Source of the DNA: Hydractinia symbiolongicarpus
Lineage: Eukaryota > Cnidaria > Hydrozoa > Anthoathecata > Hydractiniidae
DNA: 64,000 bases
Direction: 5' to 3'
Assembly: GCF_029227915.1 (NCBI RefSeq)
Contig: NC_079887.1
Location: 17,979,650-18,043,649 of the forward strand
Positions 62,380 to 64,000 of the stretch are shown here, piece after piece. The translations under genes were made by a program, and so were the position numbers. The notes below the pieces were generated by a model, which did not search any database, was not told the DNA's origin, and worked only from the letters and a program-made list of their open reading frames with translations. Every line of letters begins with the position of its first letter. Within the stretch, counting starts at the first letter, position 1.

Positions 62380-64000
62380 TAGACCAATGGTAACCTGCGC
62401 AGGCACGTGAAACCACGTGATTTACGTGTAAGGCTCTTATTAGGCATCAAAATGCCATATTACGGCGTTTAGAGGCCTGTGCGCGTAGTTCATTGCGTTT
62501 TAAAGACATGGCGCAATGGATAACGATTTGGGACGTCGTAGTCTATAGAGAGTGGCAAGGTTAGACCAATGGTAACCTGCGCAGGCACGTGAAACCACGT
62601 GATTAACGTGTAAGGCCTTTATTAGGTGCCAAAAGGCCATATTACAGTCTTTAGAGGCCTGTGCGCGTAGTTCACTGTGTTTTAAAGACAAGGCGCAATG
62701 GAAAACGATTTGGGACGTCGTAGTCTATAGAGAGTGGCAAGGTTAGACCAATGGTAACCCGCGCAGGCACGTGAAACCACGTGATTTACGTGTAAGGCCT
62801 TTATTAGGTGTCAAAAGGCATATTACGGCCTTCAGAGGCCTGTAAGAGTAGTTGACGGTGTTATAAAGCCATGGCGCAATGGAAAACGACTTGGGAAGAC
62901 TTAGTCCATTGAGAGTGGAAGGATTAGACCATTGTTAAACAGCGCAGGCATGTGGAACCACGTGCTTTACGTGTAAGGCCTTTATTAGACATCAAAAGGC
63001 CATATTACAGTGTTTAGAGGCCTGTAAGCGTAGTTGACTTTGTTTTAAAGACATGACGCAGTGGAAAACGATTTGGGACTTCGTAGTGCGTTGAGAGTGT
63101 AAGGATTAGACCAATGGTAAAATGCGCAGGCACGTGAAACCACGTGATTTACGTGTAAGGCTTTTGTTAAGTGTCAAAAGGCATATTACGGCCTTCAGAG
63201 GCCTGTAAGAGTAGTTGACGGTGTTATTAAGGCTAGGCGCAATGGAAAACGACTTGGTACGTCGTAGTCTATTGATGGTGGAAGGATTAGACCAATGGTA
63301 ACCAGCGCAAGCACGTGGAACCACGTGATTTAAGTTAAAGGCCCTTACTAGCTGTCAAAAGGCCATTTTACGGTCTTTAGAGGTCTGTAAGCGTAGTTGA
63401 CGGTGTTATAAGCCCATGGCGCAATGGAAAACGACTTGGGAAGTCTTAGTCCATTGAGAGTGGAAGGATTAGACCATTGTTAAACAGCGCAGGCACGTGA
63501 AACCACGTGCTTTACGTGTAAGGCCTTTATTAGACATCAAAAGGCCATATTACAGTGTTTAGAGGCCTGTAAGCGTAGTTGACTGTGTTTTAAAGACATG
63601 ACGCAGTGGAAAACAACTTGGGACGTCGTAGTCCATTGACAGTGAAAGGATTAGACCAATGGTAACCTGCGAAGGCACGTGAAACCACGAGATTTACGTG
63701 TAAGGCCTTTATTAGGTGTCAAAAGGCCATATTACAGTCTTTAGAGGCCTGTGCGGGTAGTTGACTGTGTTTTAAAGACTTGGCGCAATGGAAAAAGACT
63801 TGGGACGTCGTAGTCTAATGAGAGTTGAAGGACTAGACCAATGGTAACCTACGCAGGCACGTGGAATTACGTGATTTATGTGTAAGGCCTTTATTAGGCA
63901 GCAAAAGGCCATATTACAGCGTTTAGAGGCCTGTAAGCGTAGTTGACTGTGTTTTAAAGACATGACGCAATGGAAAACAATTTGGGACGTCGTAGTCTAT
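62380..64000 (+). repeat. Close copy of the 52.7-53.6 kb segment, then mixed to window end
   Basis: From 62380 to about 63325 the sequence matches 52668-53613 at an offset of 9712 bp, and 49.0-50.0 kb at 13349 bp, with few substitutions (for example GGCTCTTATTAGG against GGCTCTTTTTAGG). The last 300 bases match 54.35-54.65 kb. The array is cut by the window end in mid-monomer. Confidence 0.78.

Larger units (their letters stand above)
1..64000 (+). repeat. Uninterrupted ~182-bp satellite DNA array
   Basis: The landmark GTAGT(C/G) recurs every 181 or 182 bases from the first base to the last (for example at 1, 182, 364, 545, 726 and 908), which gives about 350 head-to-tail monomers. Each monomer has the same order of blocks: GTAGT head, GGATTAGACC, a GCAGGCACGTG/CACGTG cluster, TTTACGTG, AAGGC-T-rich, CAAAAGG, TTTAGAGGCCTG, GTAGTTGAC, TTTTAAAGAC, GCGCAATGGAAAACGA. 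No inverted monomer, transposon or unique sequence was found. The 181-base monomers carry GGCATATTA where 182-base monomers carry GGCCATATTA. A role in a centromere or in heterochromatin is an inference from monomer size and higher-order organisation, which resembles known centromeric satellites. The family itself is not one I recognise. Confidence 0.97.
1..64000. other. No credible protein-coding gene
   Basis: Open frames reach at most 110 codons and are copies of a few peptides recurring in register with the satellite. Examples are minus-strand 72-residue frames starting MVPRACA, 63-residue frames starting MSLKHSQLR, and plus-strand 71-residue frames starting MAQWITIWE at 15664, 20392, 24469, 25852, 28110 and 29020. 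A 182-base period is not a multiple of three, so a frame changes phase at each monomer and soon meets a stop. The predicted peptides show no recognisable domain. Substitutions between copies look unconstrained by codon position, although I have not tested that. Transcription of the satellite into non-coding RNA is possible but nothing here demonstrates it. Confidence 0.93.

Noticed and set aside
1-64000. CRISPR array
   Set aside because: The period is 182 bases with the whole unit repeated. There are no short direct repeats separated by unique spacers and no cas genes.
1-64000. Ribosomal spacer or tRNA/5S gene cluster
   Set aside because: I see no 5S-like internal control region, tRNA cloverleaf or rRNA-like block in the monomer. 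The CACGTG dyad and GGCC arms are too short to be a structured RNA gene.
1-64000. Known alpha-satellite, Arabidopsis 178-bp or zebrafish-type centromere repeat
   Set aside because: Monomer length is in the same general range, but I see no recognisable sequence similarity to those families from memory. The CACGTG dyad and GGCC blocks are not features I associate with them.

Overview
The whole 64 kb window is one uninterrupted tandem array of a satellite DNA with a monomer of about 182 bp (lengths 181 and 182 alternate by class), roughly 350 monomers, all in the same orientation. I see no protein-coding gene, tRNA, rRNA, transposon, CRISPR array, telomere repeat or other unique sequence anywhere, including the window edges, so the array extends beyond the window on both sides. 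Open frames of 60 to 110 codons recur many times on the minus strand and a few times on the plus strand. They are by-products of the repeat, not genes.

The sequence type is that of a eukaryotic chromosome, most plausibly a centromeric, pericentromeric or other heterochromatic block. I do not recognise the monomer family and cannot name the organism. A hand count on one monomer gives about 45% GC, a clear excess of G over C on the plus strand, and no CpG depletion. Every monomer carries a cluster of ACGTG cores, usually two CACGTG E-boxes. In several classes these form the near-perfect palindrome GCACGTGG-AA-CCACGTGC.

Monomers fall into at least eight diagnostic classes, called A to H here. 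A: TCTATAGAGAGTGG head. B: CCATTGTTAAACAG. C: CCATTGACAGTGAAAGG with CTGCGAAGGC. D: TCTAATGAGAGTTGAAGG with GGCAGC. E: TATTGATGGTGG with CTTACTAGCTGTC. F: GCGTTGAGAGTGTAAGG with GGCATATTA. G: GAGTGGAGGGATTAGACG. H: TGATTAACGTG with GGTGCCAAAAGG. The order B-C-D-A recurs, and the classes are organised into several higher-order repeats (HORs).

Layout: 1-3019 mixed; 3020-12330 a 2727-bp 15-mer HOR, about 3.4 copies; 12331-16580 mixed, with a truncated monomer; 16581-20090 duplications of 2181 and 1454 bp; 20091-23560 mixed, with a local 363-bp duplication; 23561-28850 a rearranged block with three 78-bp truncated monomers, a 3641-bp duplication and one out-of-register junction; 28851-33060 mixed, with a 910-bp register; 33061-37400 F/G dimers; 37401-39814 mixed; 39815-45972 a 3079-bp 17-mer HOR in two seemingly identical copies; 45973-47934 a paralogue of 37.4-39.3 kb; 47935-54160 a 3637-bp duplication with a nested 1091-bp duplication; 54161-54859 mixed; 54860-59316 a block with 908/1816/2724-bp offsets; 59317-64000 mixed, including a close copy of the 52.7-53.6 kb segment.

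The array therefore reads as a record of repeated unequal exchange, mostly in register with the monomer, at several ages. All boundaries between blocks are approximate because they were read by eye from diagnostic variants.
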